The position numbers were made by a program, and so were the translations under genes. Shown here one piece after another: positions 44,281 through 55,233 of a DNA stretch of 64,000 nt. The stretch's first letter is position 1, and each line of letters starts with the position of its first letter. Below the pieces are notes generated by a model. The model saw only the letters and a list, made by a program, of their open reading frames with translations. It did not search any database and was not told where the DNA came from. This stretch comes from Siphonodentalium dalli (taxonomy: Eukaryota; Mollusca; Scaphopoda; Gadilida; Siphonodentaliidae), in contig CP136066.1 in NCBI GenBank assembly GCA_032622095.1, positions 131,101,917 to 131,165,916 of the forward strand, in the 5' to 3' direction.

Positions 44281-45329
44281 GCTCCCTAACTATAATGTAT
44301 GCTGTGGATATTTGTTGGGAATAGAGAATGCTCTTGCTTAAAGTGTTATACGTTTTCTCATAAATTGTATATTCAAATAGCATCACAAAACATGATTATT
44401 ACAGTCATGGAATATAAGTAGTTGCTCACCTTGTCAATTGTCATTCTGTTTATCGCGATTAATCCGTTCCACCAATAATGAAGTATTTATTTATTTACAA
44501 CAGCGTATACATTAGACGTTATAATATGATACATGAACATCATAAACACATTAGTTCGATAAAAGATGATAATTGGGTTTTACATATTGAGATGCATCAA
44601 TCAATCTAGTAGGTTGGACAAAGATCTCGAGGACACATGGCTATCATATCTCCATGAAGATACAGATGTTTCAAAGAAATTTCCAGGTGCTCCTCTGTTC
44701 ATGGTGCTATATACATATATGGCACGTTGGCTAAATATTCTTAGTTTAAACGAAATGTTGCTGCGCAGATATATCAGCTACATGTGCCAGGCACAGATCG
44801 AGATTTTGAGTTGTTTATGTCAGTCGATGAGTCTGTTCTAAAACCCTTGTCAGATGTCAGTATTGGTAGGATCCTGAAAAGTCTTGTGCTACTAACTGCA
44901 TTTTCTTGTATATCAGAAGAAACTATATTTGACTGCACACTGTGACCACTATTTTTGAACAGGCCTTCCATATCTCTTGACAAATTGTAACTTTTTGTGG
45001 AAACTGTATTGAATGGAACAGACTAAATTTTGTTATTATATATATGCAATCCTCTGACGGTTCGAGGTCTCTCAGTTTGCACGAATATATGTATCTCTTC
45101 AATAGGATGATAAATATACGTTTAATGCTTCTTCTAGTTATTGTGTGAATACCTTGATTGCCATTCCCATATAAATATGACTGTTAAGAAGATATAATTG
45201 TTCAAGTGACTTATGTGGGTCACCATATGTCGGGATTGTGAAATGTGAACGCCCAACTACTTAAAATGATATGGAGATGGCCTGGTGACTGTATATAACT
45301 TATATGTGGATATCGGCGAATAGCAATCT
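44281..45329. other. Non-coding; unrecognised short ORF
   Basis: The plus ORF 44566-44841 (contains LDKDLEDTWLSYLHEDTDVS) has balanced composition but no recognised domain, no promoter signal and no flanking exon. Nothing else was seen. Confidence 0.3.
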
Positions 45330-47085
45330 TATCAATCATAGTGTATATCCGCTCGTCATCCGTGACGCAAACGACACCAAATGTGATTTAATCCATGGTA
45401 TATCATTAGAGAAAAATGTGTATGAATTTGGTGGAATTTGGTTTATTAAATCAATTGTTGATGCAACGCTGACTCGAACAACGCCATATTGCGAATGTGA
45501 TTATGTATTCGTTTGGTGGAAATCAGCGACAAAACTATTTCACCATATTTTTTAAATTTCCCCTCCCACCAACAGCGTCATTTTAGAAAATTTTAACCCG
45601 CACCATTATCTTCCTTGTAAAAAGTTACCCCTCTTAGAACGCCTTGGTGCCATCTCGATTGTACCGCGTGAAGTTATATATAGAACGCACACAGACGGAC
45701 AAAAAGACAGACAGACAGACAGCACGATTTTATTTCTTGTTTCATTTGAGAAGAACGTGTCTGAATTTGATGGTAATTGGTACTAAAAATATTTTGTATC
45801 AGTTTTGGTGACCCTCCCGTCCCTATTTCGGACTCAAGCTGCACACACCAAGACTCATTAGAGATTAGAGATGCATATATACGAAATTGGTGAAAATTTG
45901 CGAGTATACAAATTCGTATCAAATTTAAGGTCCCCATATTCTCACCCATAGGGCACCAATTTGGTGTATCTAAACCACACGATAAGATTCCTCGTATCAC
46001 GGAGAAGAATATGTATCAATCTGGTGGAAATCGGCACTAAAATTATATATATAATTTTTTGTGTCCCTCTCATCTCTATACACCACTGACTCGAATGGCC
46101 CCACTTGTGACATCCTTAAACCACATGATTAAACTCCTGATATCATGGAGATGATTGTTTATAATTTTGGTGATAATCGGCGACTAAACAATTTTTTTTA
46201 TCAAATTTGGTGCCAATCCCTCCCCTCTCCATCTCTCACCCAAACAGCACCACTATGGCGTCTTTAAATCACGATTAGATTCCTCGTATCATGGATAAGA
46301 ACGTGTATGAATTTGGTGGAAATTGGCGTTAAAAAAATTGTGCATCAATTTTGGTGCCCCTGTCCCTTTCAATGCAACACTGACTGGAATGAGGCCACAT
46401 TTGACAGATAAAAGCCACACCGTTAGAGTCCTCATACCATGGGGATGATTTTGTATAAGTGTGGTGGCAATCGGCGACTTATTATCAAATTTAGTGCCCA
46501 CCCCTCCCAATCTCTCATCCAAAAACAACAATTTGGCGTTGTTAAATCGCACAATTAGATTCCTTGTATCATGAAGAAGAATATATATCAATTTGGTGGA
46601 AATCGGCGCTAAAATTAGTTTTATCAATTTTGGTGCCCCTCTCCCCTTCCGTTCATCCCTGACTCAAACGACGCCACTTTTGACATATTTAAACCACACC
46701 GTTGGATTCTTCATATCATGGGGATGATTATATGTAAGTTTCGTGTAATCGGCGACAGAAAAAAAAAATCTGCCCCCCCCCCCCCTTCCGGGCACCCCTG
46801 ACGCGAACGGCGCGACTTTTGCCATATTTAAACCACGCTATTAGATTCCTCATATTATGAGGATGATTATATATAAGTTTGGTGGCAATCGGCGACAATT
46901 GTTTTTTCTGCCCCTCCCCCTTTACTGTCCCTGACAACAACGGCGTCACTTTAGAAAATTCTAACCCGACCATTATCTTTCTCGTAAAATGCTACTCCTA
47001 GTAGACCCCTTTGGCATCATCTAGATGGTCCCCTGTGAATTTCTATAGAACACAGACAGACAGACAGACATACAGACAGACATTC
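45330..47085 (+). repeat. Family E: tandem core repeats ending in a GACA microsatellite, two copies
   Basis: Units of about 160 bp recur throughout, with words ATCATGG-GATGATT, AATTTGGTGGAAATCGGC, CCCTGACTCGAACG-CGCC and TTTAAACCACACGATTAGAT. Two copies end alike: CGCCTTGGTGCCATCTCGAT, TATAGAACGCACACAGACGG at 45635-45722, and the parallel TTTGGCATCATCTAGATGG, ATAGAACACAGACAGACAGA at 47010-47080. It has the same core-plus-microsatellite logic as families A and B, but no terminal hairpin was found. Confidence 0.6.
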
Positions 47086-47186
47086 GCAAATATAGATGTA
47101 CATATGACATTGTAACACATAGAAACAAACATCATATACAGACATAATACTACGAGATGGGGAGGGATGGGGTCACTGGCACTGCA

Positions 47187-47188
<2 letters not shown>

Positions 47189-47267
<79 letters not shown>
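47189..47267. repeat. (CT)n microsatellite, 79 bp
   Basis: Pure CT dinucleotides. The Arg/Glu ORF on the minus strand is its translation. Confidence 0.95.
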
Positions 47268-47269
<2 letters not shown>

Positions 47270-47719
47270 GAGGCTCTCCTCGTTTTTAACGTCTAATTGA
47301 TCTCCTTTTGATTGTATGAATTTCTCTGTTCTTAGCAAGCATTGATTAAAGGCATATTATGGACTTGTTCGAGTATGTGGAACCGATCAGTTACTATTCA
47401 GGCGCTTTGTCAACTGGAGGAATGTATCATTCTTCTAACATCTCAAGAAATTCGACCGTACCATTCCATAAAAAAAACATTGTCTAATATACGCTCAATT
47501 GTAAATATTTACTTCTCGGTTCGGGACGCAGCTATCGGTGATAAACTAACGAACACGATTTCGCCATCGAGATTCACGGCATTCAACTAATATATAAGAA
47601 TGCTGCCGTGTGTTGTTATTTTTGGATATAATATTTGTAAAATAATGACTTTGAGCAATATTATTCTACATTTCTGTTTGATCACCCTTTGTGAATGTTT
47701 CACATCACTTTAAAGGTTT
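47268..47719. other. Non-coding, nothing recognised
   Basis: An 82-codon plus ORF at 47342-47590 has no recognisable motif. Confidence 0.3.
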
Positions 47720-48692
47720 AACATGTTCCCATTCATTTTGAAATGCAATTGATCGCGCTAAAGTGCTATATATCTGCCTGCGTGGTATCTTGTTTCGTTA
47801 TCCAGGAAAAGCGATTTAATGGTCAATTAATCGTGGTTATATTTGGTTTTGTACACATAGTACTTAAAGGTACTCAATCCGACCAGAGGGTCCCCATCTC
47901 AACAGATTCCAACAACAACAATCCGATCAGAGGGTCCTATATTACTATTTCTTTGGCTTTGGTGGTAAATAATATCTGATTCGAGTCGAGGAACCCATCA
48001 AACAAAGCTCAGAGTTATTAGATATTGATTTTTGAAAATTCTTATGTTCTCGAGATGAGTACAAATAATTGCCGTCAATTTCGTTTCCTGCTCGAGATTT
48101 GTACACCAAAACTCTATTCAAACAGACAAGGGTGTATAACTCTAAAATCAAGTGGTAATAATAACGCAATTTTGACTGAGATCTGGGCCAGAAAGTATTC
48201 CCGATAATGAAAAATAATAGATTTCTAAAATCGATATCTAACAAATCTGAGCTTTGATGGGTGACTTTCTCGACTCGAATCAAATATTTTTGACCCCCGA
48301 AGCCATTGAAATAGTAATTGAGAGGAGTTTTATCGGATTGAGTACCTTTAATAATCGTAAGTAAAAGGTATTCAGTTTCGTTATTCGTCTGTGTCTGCGA
48401 ATGTGTTCCAAGAAGGTGTTTGTTTTTGTCCGATCGAGGTTTAAATTATGTTTCGACAGACATTTATGTGTGTGTATCAGGAAAGATCGAACAGTGGGAA
48501 AATTGTAGAAAATATGAGATATAGTTTCTTCATGGCTATTACATCTTTGGCTTAGTCCGTCAGAACTTAGTTTCATATTTTTAAAAGTTTGTTTGTTCCT
48601 AGTATTCTAGTCAAAATTCTGTACTGAAACCAGCGATATTTTGTATCCAATAAATGGAAGAAGGGCGCAGAGAATATCTGTAAGGAAGCCTA
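47720..48692 (-). pseudogene. Second Tx1-like LINE fragment, ORF2 C-terminus
   Basis: The minus-strand reading LLDTKYRWFQYRILTRIL, MKLSSDGLSQRCNSHEET and SHIFYNFPTVRSFL runs from about 48690 to 48352. It is then interrupted by a TTAA MITE and resumes at 47863 as KYYVYKTKYNHD, ending near 47720 with one or two in-frame stops. It matches the C-terminal part of the 28.5-34.1 kb LINE residue by residue across several motifs (LRWFQYRILTRI, KYYLYKTKFNPD, RYIAL). The 5' end stops at the palindromic repeat at 48693. It is a dead fragment, useful mainly as a dated target for the MITE. Confidence 0.75.
47864..48351. mobile_element. TTAA MITE with about 240-bp inverted arms, complete
   Basis: The element 47868-48347 (480 bp) begins AGGTACTCAATCCGA and ends TCGGATTGAGTACCT, flanked by TTAA at 47864-47867 and 48348-48351. 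The arms (47868-48130, 48140-48347) are inverted copies with indels; both contain TTTGATTCGAGTCGAG-type sequence and a TTAGATAT-GATTTT phrase. The LINE frame reads on across the insertion once a single TTAA is kept, which confirms a 4-bp target duplication. TTAA is piggyBac-like (inference). It is non-coding. Confidence 0.8.
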
Positions 48693-48797
48693 TTAGTGCA
48701 ACCGAACAAAAAATACTATCTCTTAGGACTTAGTATGTCCTAATTAGGAGATATTATCTCCTAATTAGGAGATAATATAGATATAAAGAACTCAACA
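48693..48797 (+). repeat. Palindromic 16-mer element, short copy
   Basis: It starts TTAGTGCAACC, continues AAATACTATCTC, carries three copies of the palindromic core (GTCCTAATTAGGAGATA), and ends AGATATAAAGAACTCAACA. Both ends match, in reverse orientation, the borders of the large arrays at 52536, 53884 and 55234. The element therefore exists with few and with many repeat units and in both orientations. Confidence 0.65.
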
Positions 48798-49507
48798 CCA
48801 GTTAGCGGTCATTTTCATTCCCATTCATCGCTCAGAGAAAGGACGTGCCCCCTTTCAGTGGCGGTTGATTTTTCTGTCGGGCTTGGCTGGATATGGATAG
48901 CTTATATTTATTTATTTCCTCCATACATGGAGAGTTTCAGACAAACACAGGAAACTAACACAATTACATAAAGATATACAAAACAATCTCTAATCAAACA
49001 TGAAAGTGCAAGAAAAAAGAAAATATTAAATCGAAAGAAGAAAAAAAGAAGAAAAAAAAAACAATGAAGTAATTAAAAAAATGTGGTATAAAGGTATAAA
49101 ACAAAATTTACATGAAAAAAAAAAAAATCTACATCAAGTAAAGTAAAAATAAAATACAAAAAATATTTTTAATTAGTTAAAAAAAAAAAAAAAGGAGAAA
49201 CAATACATGGTGAGGCAAGATACAAATCTAAAGCAACATATTTACATGCGCAAGGTCATCATCGATTTGCGAGATGAAAATAAATGGCGCCAGATTAAAG
49301 TAATGCCTGTGTATTGTGGCGCGCATCAGTAAGCTCCTGGAACTGGAGCTTAGCTACTGTCTATAATGGTATCTATATACTGTAATTCGTAGGTATGTTA
49401 TAATGTAATATGTACTAGCCACATATTAATTAACATTGTTATTATTGTCGAGTCATCAATGTTGTTTTTGAATAGTGAATATATATGTCGTGTCTATGAA
49501 CGTCTAT

Positions 49508-50747
49508 GTATGGTTTTCACCAATAGCAGGTTGGGACGATCGACTTGTCCATAAGTCCCACAAATACCTAGTTGATTTGACGAAGAATCTTATCCAATCG
49601 CGAGCATCCACGTCTGTATGAATAAAAGTAGGAAATTTGCCCAGAAATAATTCAAGTCTTTGATTTTGTGTTAAGTTATCTACGTGAACAAAACAGTCAA
49701 TGCCAAATTGATCAATAAATCTATTACCAAACGGAATTTCTCAGTGGCGCCACATATTTCCTGGCAATCTAATATAACATGCAATAACAAATCAACATAT
49801 AAAGTGTTACAAAGGGTGCAAAGACCAGAAGAGCCTGGTATCAGGCAAAGGAGTTGTGCAACTAGAATGAATGCGAATTTGTCGTTAGGGAATTTTGAAC
49901 ATGTTTGCCATAATTCGGACATAGTGAACTTATTATGCACAAAAATGAATCTGGAAAACTCAGAGTTAAATGTTACCCGAGTTGTCCATTCAGAAGTATA
50001 TTGAACACTTAGTGAGTTACACTTACAGAGTTTTTTCCACACTAATTTACTTGGAAAAATTGAAGTATATATATACGATTCCAGGTAATCAAAAAGGTGT
50101 TGATCTCGAAAAATTTGACATAAATCATGTGAGAAAGATTTAGTGTCCACCCTATCGATTAAAGTGTCCAGTATGCGCATAATGAATAAATCTTTAACTG
50201 TTTTTCCAGGTGACAGTGCACATAGACCGCATACCAGTGATAATTTCTTCTTTCTGATGTAATATTCGATGGGTGGAACACATACTAAGGAGAGTACCAT
50301 GTCAGTCCTAGTCCTCGTGTGAAGGCCCTGCATGTTTTTCAGACACATTCTGTGCATTCGTTCTAAACGCTCTGCGTTGCTAGATGAAAGATTGTGTAAC
50401 AATTCTGCCCCATACAGACCTCGAGGCAAGACAATATGGTCATAAATTTTTGTTGAACAAACTGGAGTAATTCCTCCCGCATATAAACCTGCATTAGATA
50501 GCATGAAGTACGAAGATCTTATTTTATTGGTCATATTTTCAACGAGTTTGTTTTGGAGATTTTGAGAATTCAGAGGAATACCAAGATGTGTTACATCAGT
50601 TACTTCAGAAATTGTATCGTCACCAAGTCTCCATGATCTATTAGATGTACGTGCGTCACGTGGTGTTTCATTAAAAACTGCGACGAATGGTTTTTTTTTA
50701 GTTAAAGCGGTACCGCCACTTATTATATTATTGAATGCAGATATCAC
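49508..50747 (-). pseudogene. LINE ORF2 thumb to C-terminus with CCHC zinc motif
   Basis: The 355-codon frame (50747-49680) follows the RT fragment. It contains VTHLGIPLNSQNLQNKLVEN, RGLYGAELLHNLSSSNAERL and RMHRMCLKNMQGL, the usual post-RT landmarks of this LINE group. A C-x2-C-x9-H-x4-C set lies at residues 310-328 (LCTLCNTLYVD, then HVILDC). A further frameshift near 49720 moves the last part (CFVHVDNLTQNQRLELFLGK, VDARDWIRFFVKSTRYLWDL) into another frame down to about 49508. With at least two frameshifts it is a pseudogene. The antisense ORF at 49684-50004 is a shadow. Confidence 0.75.
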
Positions 50748-51138
50748 ACAAAGCTTGAAGTCCTACTCGAGTTAATGAGAATAATGCCATGTCATCAGCG
50801 TGAGCCAGACAAGCACAATTAATATTATTATACACACGAAGACAATAATTTGATGTTTTTAGTTGATATATCAAATCGTCAATGAAAATATTGTATAAAA
50901 ATGGCGAAACTGTGCCTCCTTGTCTGGCCCCATGGCAGACTTCGAACCATTCTGAAAATGTATCCTGAAAAGAAACAGAGCATTTGATGCCTGTTAACAG
51001 CATGTTGAAAATTCTTAGAGTTCTCCCCCTTATATGGCGATCATAGAGTTTTCGCAAGAGGCCATTTATCCATACTGTGTCGAATGCTTTCCAAACAAAA
51101 AAATGTTGATTAATTTTCATTATAATTAGCATGTTCAT
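50728..51138 (-). pseudogene. Reverse transcriptase domain fragment (RVT_1), LINE
   Basis: The 136-codon frame contains three RT blocks in order: KAFDTVW (residues 17-23, with the first catalytic Asp at 20), GARQGGTVSPFLYNIFI (70-86) and AHADDMALF (112-120). The usual (Y/F)ADD is altered to HADD here, so the active site carries a substitution as well as the frame break that follows. The frame continues at 50747 after a shift. RT copies element RNA at the nicked chromosomal target (established). The absence of the upstream fingers region shows 5' truncation. Confidence 0.8.
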
Positions 51139-51409
51139 TCATTCATTCATATATATTATGTTCAGTATAAAAGGAGATGGTCCCATAAATAGCCGGATTT
51201 AGTGTACAGTATACCCTTTAATCCCCAGCCAAGTCTCGCACGAGGTGAACTCTTTCCAGTCGGTGCATTGTGTTCATGGACCAACCAGGAACATAAGTAC
51301 AAATGCAGGCTGGCTTGGAGTGGCTTTGCAGTAACAGGTCACACCAGTAGCAACAGTTACTGGAAGTGGCCTGATAGGGTATAATATACCCCTGGTATAG
51401 GACCGACAA
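51139..51409. other. Leader-like sequence upstream of an ORF1 remnant
   Basis: (ATTC)4 at 51134-51150, then moderately GC-rich sequence without a recognised frame. Its position before the ORF1-like remnant suggests a retroposon leader, comparable to 7018-7179 but without clear identity to it. Confidence 0.3.
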
Positions 51410-51740
51410 AAAACCCCCACCAGGGGCCACCAAGAAGAAGAAAAAGAACAAGTGACCTTCAAGTCACCACATGGACGCCGACAAGAAGTCCAAGTGGAGA
51501 CGGGGGAGAACTGAGAGTCCTTGTCGTCGACTTCATGGTGGAGATGGACACCTTACGACCTCGGGCACCGGAATATCATCAAGATCGGGAGTCACCAGTA
51601 GCAGCAACAACAATAACAACACCATCAGATCCGCCGTCTCGGACGAGCAGTTGTGGGAGGCAGTGATATCTGCTCAGAGGACAATGGCGGAAGCAAAGGA
51701 ACTCTCCAATGACATCACCGAAGAAACAGAAAGAAATTAA
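51410..51740 (+). pseudogene. Broken relative of the 7180 ORF1-like protein
   Basis: At the DNA level GGGGCCACCAAGAAGAAG, then CCAAGTGGAGACGGGG parallels GGGGCCGCCCAAGAGAAAG and CTAAATGGAAGAAGC of the 7180 ORF. At the protein level MDADKKSKWRRGR (from 51471) corresponds to RDAARRAKWKKQKG, but upstream the frame is shifted. The downstream 89-codon frame is Ser/Asn rich and ends in a charged helix (QRTMAEAKELSNDITEETER). It is a decayed ORF1-type fragment. Its last 70 bp (from 51671) were copied into the triplicated block. Confidence 0.5.
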
Positions 51741-52057
51741 AAAGAATCAGAAAAAAATAAATAAAGATTAGCGGTCTTGGTCCTCCAGAAATGAAACACT
51801 TCAAACACAGAAACAGTATACAAAATTAGGGAAAAAAGAGAAAAAGAAGAAGTAAAAAAAAAAGTTTGGATTATTTTCCCATAATTTTTCATTGTTATAT
51901 CACCATTTATAAAACACCCCAACATCATTCCTAAGTGGGTCGTGGGGGAGGACATACTGCCCTTCCAAATCCTACCGGGCCCCCATCCCAAATTCCCAAT
52001 AAACGGTTCGCGGTCATTTAGACCGACTCACATAATTATTGTATTCATTTGTTTGCT

Positions 52058-52189
52058 ATGGTTGAAGCATTGCAACTCTACTTCAATTTGGGGCTGAGTT
52101 ATAAATACATCGTCCAATGTTTGTCTAATTCACACGGAATTTGCACATATCTCTACGTACTGTTTATGCGTAAACTGAAAAAGAAATGA
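52058..52189 (+). pseudogene. Possible helix-turn-helix fragment of an integrase-type transposase
   Basis: The 43-codon frame starts MVEALQLYFNLGLSYKYIVQ and continues with CLSNSHGI, then stops at TGA. The pattern YF-LGL-YK-I---L---HGI resembles the N-terminal helix-turn-helix of animal integrase/DDE proteins of the IS3EU kind (from memory, not verified). The catalytic part is absent. In units 2 and 3 the parallel frame (53410, 54758) has a stop at SN-TGA, a later decay step. Only a small relic, if the identification holds. Confidence 0.3.
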
Positions 52190-52355
52190 AATTATTTTGG
52201 CATATAAACAGGTGTCTTCAAATTATCCCTGCATGGATAGTCACTGGTATATACATATACTTTGTGTCGTGGATTAACTATATGGTACACATATCTGGCC
52301 CTGTAACAGCACTTTGTCATATATATAATAAAATGACAGCGATTGAGTGCTGTAT

Positions 52356-52407
52356 GGGGTGGCTAACCCCGGGATTCTCGAAAGGGCCCTTTCCCTAATC
52401 CCTCATT
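52356..52407 (-). repeat. GC-rich 3' module, unit 1 (also 53710-53758 and 55070-55120)
   Basis: In reverse complement it reads GAGGGATTAGGGAAAGGGCCC, then TTTCGAGAATCCCGGGG and TTAGCCACCCC, closely matching the 3' end of the retroposed ORF1 unit (8044-8107). The TTCG tetraloop arm is partly lost. It lies downstream, on this strand, of the palindromic array, so array and module may belong to one retroposon. Confidence 0.6.
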
Positions 52408-52535
52408 TTAAGCCTTTACTTTAGAAAACAAGGGGGGAGGCGTGAGAACGAACGGAGCGATGCGACCGTCCGCCGAGGGATCCGGAGACGATATGAATAT
52501 GACCACGAACATGTTGAGTTCTTTATATCTGTGTT

Positions 52536-52766
52536 GTCTCCTAATTAGGAGATAATATCTCCTGATTAGGAGATACTAGGTCCTAATTAGGAGATAATAA
52601 TATCTCCTAATTAGGACATACTAAGTCCTAATTAGGAGATACTAAGTCCTAATTCGGAGATACTATCTCCTAATTATGTGATACTAAGTCCTAATTAGGA
52701 GATACAAGTCCTAATTAGGAGATACTAAGTCCTAATTAGGAGATATAAGTCCTAATTAGGAGATAG
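52536..52766. repeat. Palindromic 16-mer array, unit 1
   Basis: About 14 units of TCCTAATTAGGAGATA, with variants ending CTAAG or TACAAG. Each core (CTAATTAG) is a perfect palindrome and contains TAATTA, the classical homeodomain core. The array borders are GATATAAAGAACTCAACA (left, inverted) and TAGTATTTATATTAGGTGGCA (right). Confidence 0.85.
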
Positions 52767-53049
52767 TATTTATATTAGGTGGCACTAAAACGCTTCCATA
52801 GATCTGTCTCCATGGAATATCTATATTTAATTCGTTTTCCAATTTATTCTTTGCGGATGATGTTTGAGTTTTAATCGTTGATATTAAAGTATCATAAAAA
52901 TATTTGCCCCCACTTTTATTCCGTAACAAGATTGATATATTCTCTGGGATTATTGGACGTTCTATTTTGACTTCCGAGTCACTGTTATAGTCAAGTTTAA
53001 TGATGTGTCTATGCATATATATCTGCTCAGAGGACAATGGCGGAAGCAA
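52756..53049 (-). pseudogene. Tx1-like LINE fragment, unit 1
   Basis: The minus-strand frame (97 codons) reads RNKSGGKYFYDTLISTIKTQ and SSAKNKLENELNIDIPWRQI. It matches the LINE region at about 30.7-30.95 kb (CRNFYDEFIKATK, SSSQMKWENELRCSLHWKHI). It opens without its natural start, because the left piece belongs to the joint with the next unit, and ends where the palindromic array interrupts the ORF just after the IPWRQIYGS motif. Confidence 0.7.
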
Positions 53050-53883
53050 AGGAACTATCCAATGACATCACCGAAGAAACAGAAAGAAATTAAAAAGGAT
53101 CAGAAAAAAATAAAGAAAGATTAGCAGTCATGGTCCTCCAGAAAGGAAGCACTTCAAACACAGAAACAGTATACATAATTAGGGGGAAAAGCGAAAAAGA
53201 AGAAGTAAAAAAAAAAGTTTGGATCATTTTCCCATAATTTTTCATTGTTATATCACCATTTATAAACACCCAACATCATTCCTAAGTGGGTCGTGTGGGG
53301 GAGGACATACTGCCCTTCCAAATCCTCCCGGGCCCCATCCCAAATTCCCAATAAACGGTTCGCGGTCATTTAGACCGACTCACATAATTATTGTATTCAT
53401 TTGTTTGCAATGGTTGAAGCATTGCAACTCTACTTCAGTTTGGGGCTGAGTTATAAATACATCGTCCAATGTTTGTCTAATTGACACGGAATTTGCACAT
53501 ATCTCTACGTACTGTTTATGCGTAAACTGAAAATGAAATGAAATTATTTTGGCATATAAACAGGTGTCTTCAAATTATCCCTGGATAGTCACTGGTATAT
53601 ACATATACTTTGTGTCGTGGATTAACTATATGGTACACATATCTGGCCCTGTAACAGCACTTTGTCATATATATAATAAAATGACAGCGATTGAGTGCTG
53701 TATGGGGTGGCTAACCCCGGGATTCTCGAAAGGGCCCTTTCCCTAATCCCTCATTTTAAGCCTTTACTTTAGAAAACAAGGGGGGAGGCGTGAGAACGAA
53801 CGGAGCGATGCGACCGTCCGCCGAGGGATCCGGAGACGATATGAATATGACCACGAACATGTTGAGTTCTTTATATCTGTGTT

Positions 53884-54114
53884 GTCTCCTAATTAGGAGA
53901 TAATATCTCCTCATTAGGAGATACTAGGTCCTAATTAGGAGATAATAATATCTCCTAATTAGGACATACTAAGTCCTAATTAGGAGATACTAAGTCCTAA
54001 TTCGGAGATACTATCTCCTAATTATGTGATACTAAGTCCTAATTAGGAGATACAAGTCCTAATTAGGAGATACTAAGTCCTAATTAGGAGATATAAGTCC
54101 TAATTAGGAGATAG
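53884..54114. repeat. Palindromic 16-mer array, unit 2
   Basis: Almost identical to the unit 1 array, including its particular variant order (ATTCGGAG, ATTATGTGATA, GATACAAG). One visible change is TCATTAGG against TGATTAGG near the left end. Confidence 0.85.
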
Positions 54115-54397
54115 TATTTATATTAGGTGGCACTAAAACGCTTCCATAGATCTGTCTCCATGGAATATCTATATTTAATTCGTTTTCCAATTTATTCTTT
54201 GCGGATGATGTTTGAGTTTTAATCGTTGATATTAAAGTATCATAAAAATATTTGCCCCCACTTTTATTCCGTAACAAGATTGATATATTCTCTGGGATTA
54301 TTGGACGTTCTATTTTGACTTCCGAGTCACTGTTATAGTCAAGTTTAATGATGTGTCTATGCATATATATCTGCTCAGAGGACAATGGCGGAAGCAA
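54104..54397 (-). pseudogene. Tx1-like LINE fragment, unit 2
   Basis: Same 97-codon translation as unit 1 over its whole length, consistent with units 1 and 2 sharing a recent common right half. Confidence 0.7.
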
Positions 54398-55233
54398 AGG
54401 AACTATCCAATGACATCACCGAAGAAACAGAAAGAAATTAAAAAGGATCAGAAAAAAATAAAGAAAGATTAGCAGTCATGGTCCTCCAGAAAGGAAGCAC
54501 TTCAAACACAGAAACAGTATACATAATTAGGGGGAAAAGCGAAAAAGAAGAAGTAAAAAAAAAAGTTTGGATCATTTTCCCATAATTTTTCATTGTTATA
54601 TCACCATTTATAAACACCCAACATCATTCCTAAGTGGGTCGTGTGGGGGAGGACATACTGCCCTTCCAAATCCTCCCGGGCCCCATCCCAAATTCCCAAT
54701 AAACGGTTCGCGGTCATTTAGACCGACTCACATAATTATTGTATTCATTTGTTTGCAATGGTTGAAGCATTGCAACTCTACTTCAGTTTGGGGCTGAGTT
54801 ATAAATACATCGTCCAATGTTTGTCTAATTGACACGGAATTTGCACATATCTCTACGTACTGTTTATGCGTAAACTGAAAATGAAATGAAATTATTTTGG
54901 CATATAAACAGGTGTCTTCAAATTATCCCTGGATAGTCACTGGTATATACATATACTTTGTGTCGTGGATTAACTATATGGTACACATATCTGGCCCTGT
55001 AACAGAACCTTGTCATATATATGATCATATATATAATAAAATGACAGCGATTGAGTGCTGTATGGGGTGGCTAACCCCGGGATTCTCGAAAGGGCCCTTT
55101 CCCTAATCCCTCATTTTAAGCCTTTAATTTAGAAAACAAGGTGAGAACGAACGGAGCGATGCGACCGTCCGCCGAGGGATCCGGAGACGATATGAATATG
55201 ACCACGAACATGTTGAGTTCTTTATATCTGTGT

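Larger units (their letters stand above)
48908..51138 (-). mobile_element. Jockey/CR1/I-type LINE, 5'-truncated
   Basis: The minus-strand element has RT coding at 51138-50728, a further long frame to 49680, a frameshifted C-terminus to about 49508, and an untranslated region that is very T-rich on this strand (A-rich at 49010-49200 on plus). It ends with CCATGTATGGAGGAAATAAA, then TAAATA at 48908-48930. Such an AATAAATAAA-type end is typical of CR1/L2-like LINEs. The endonuclease and N-terminal RT blocks are missing. Confidence 0.7.
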
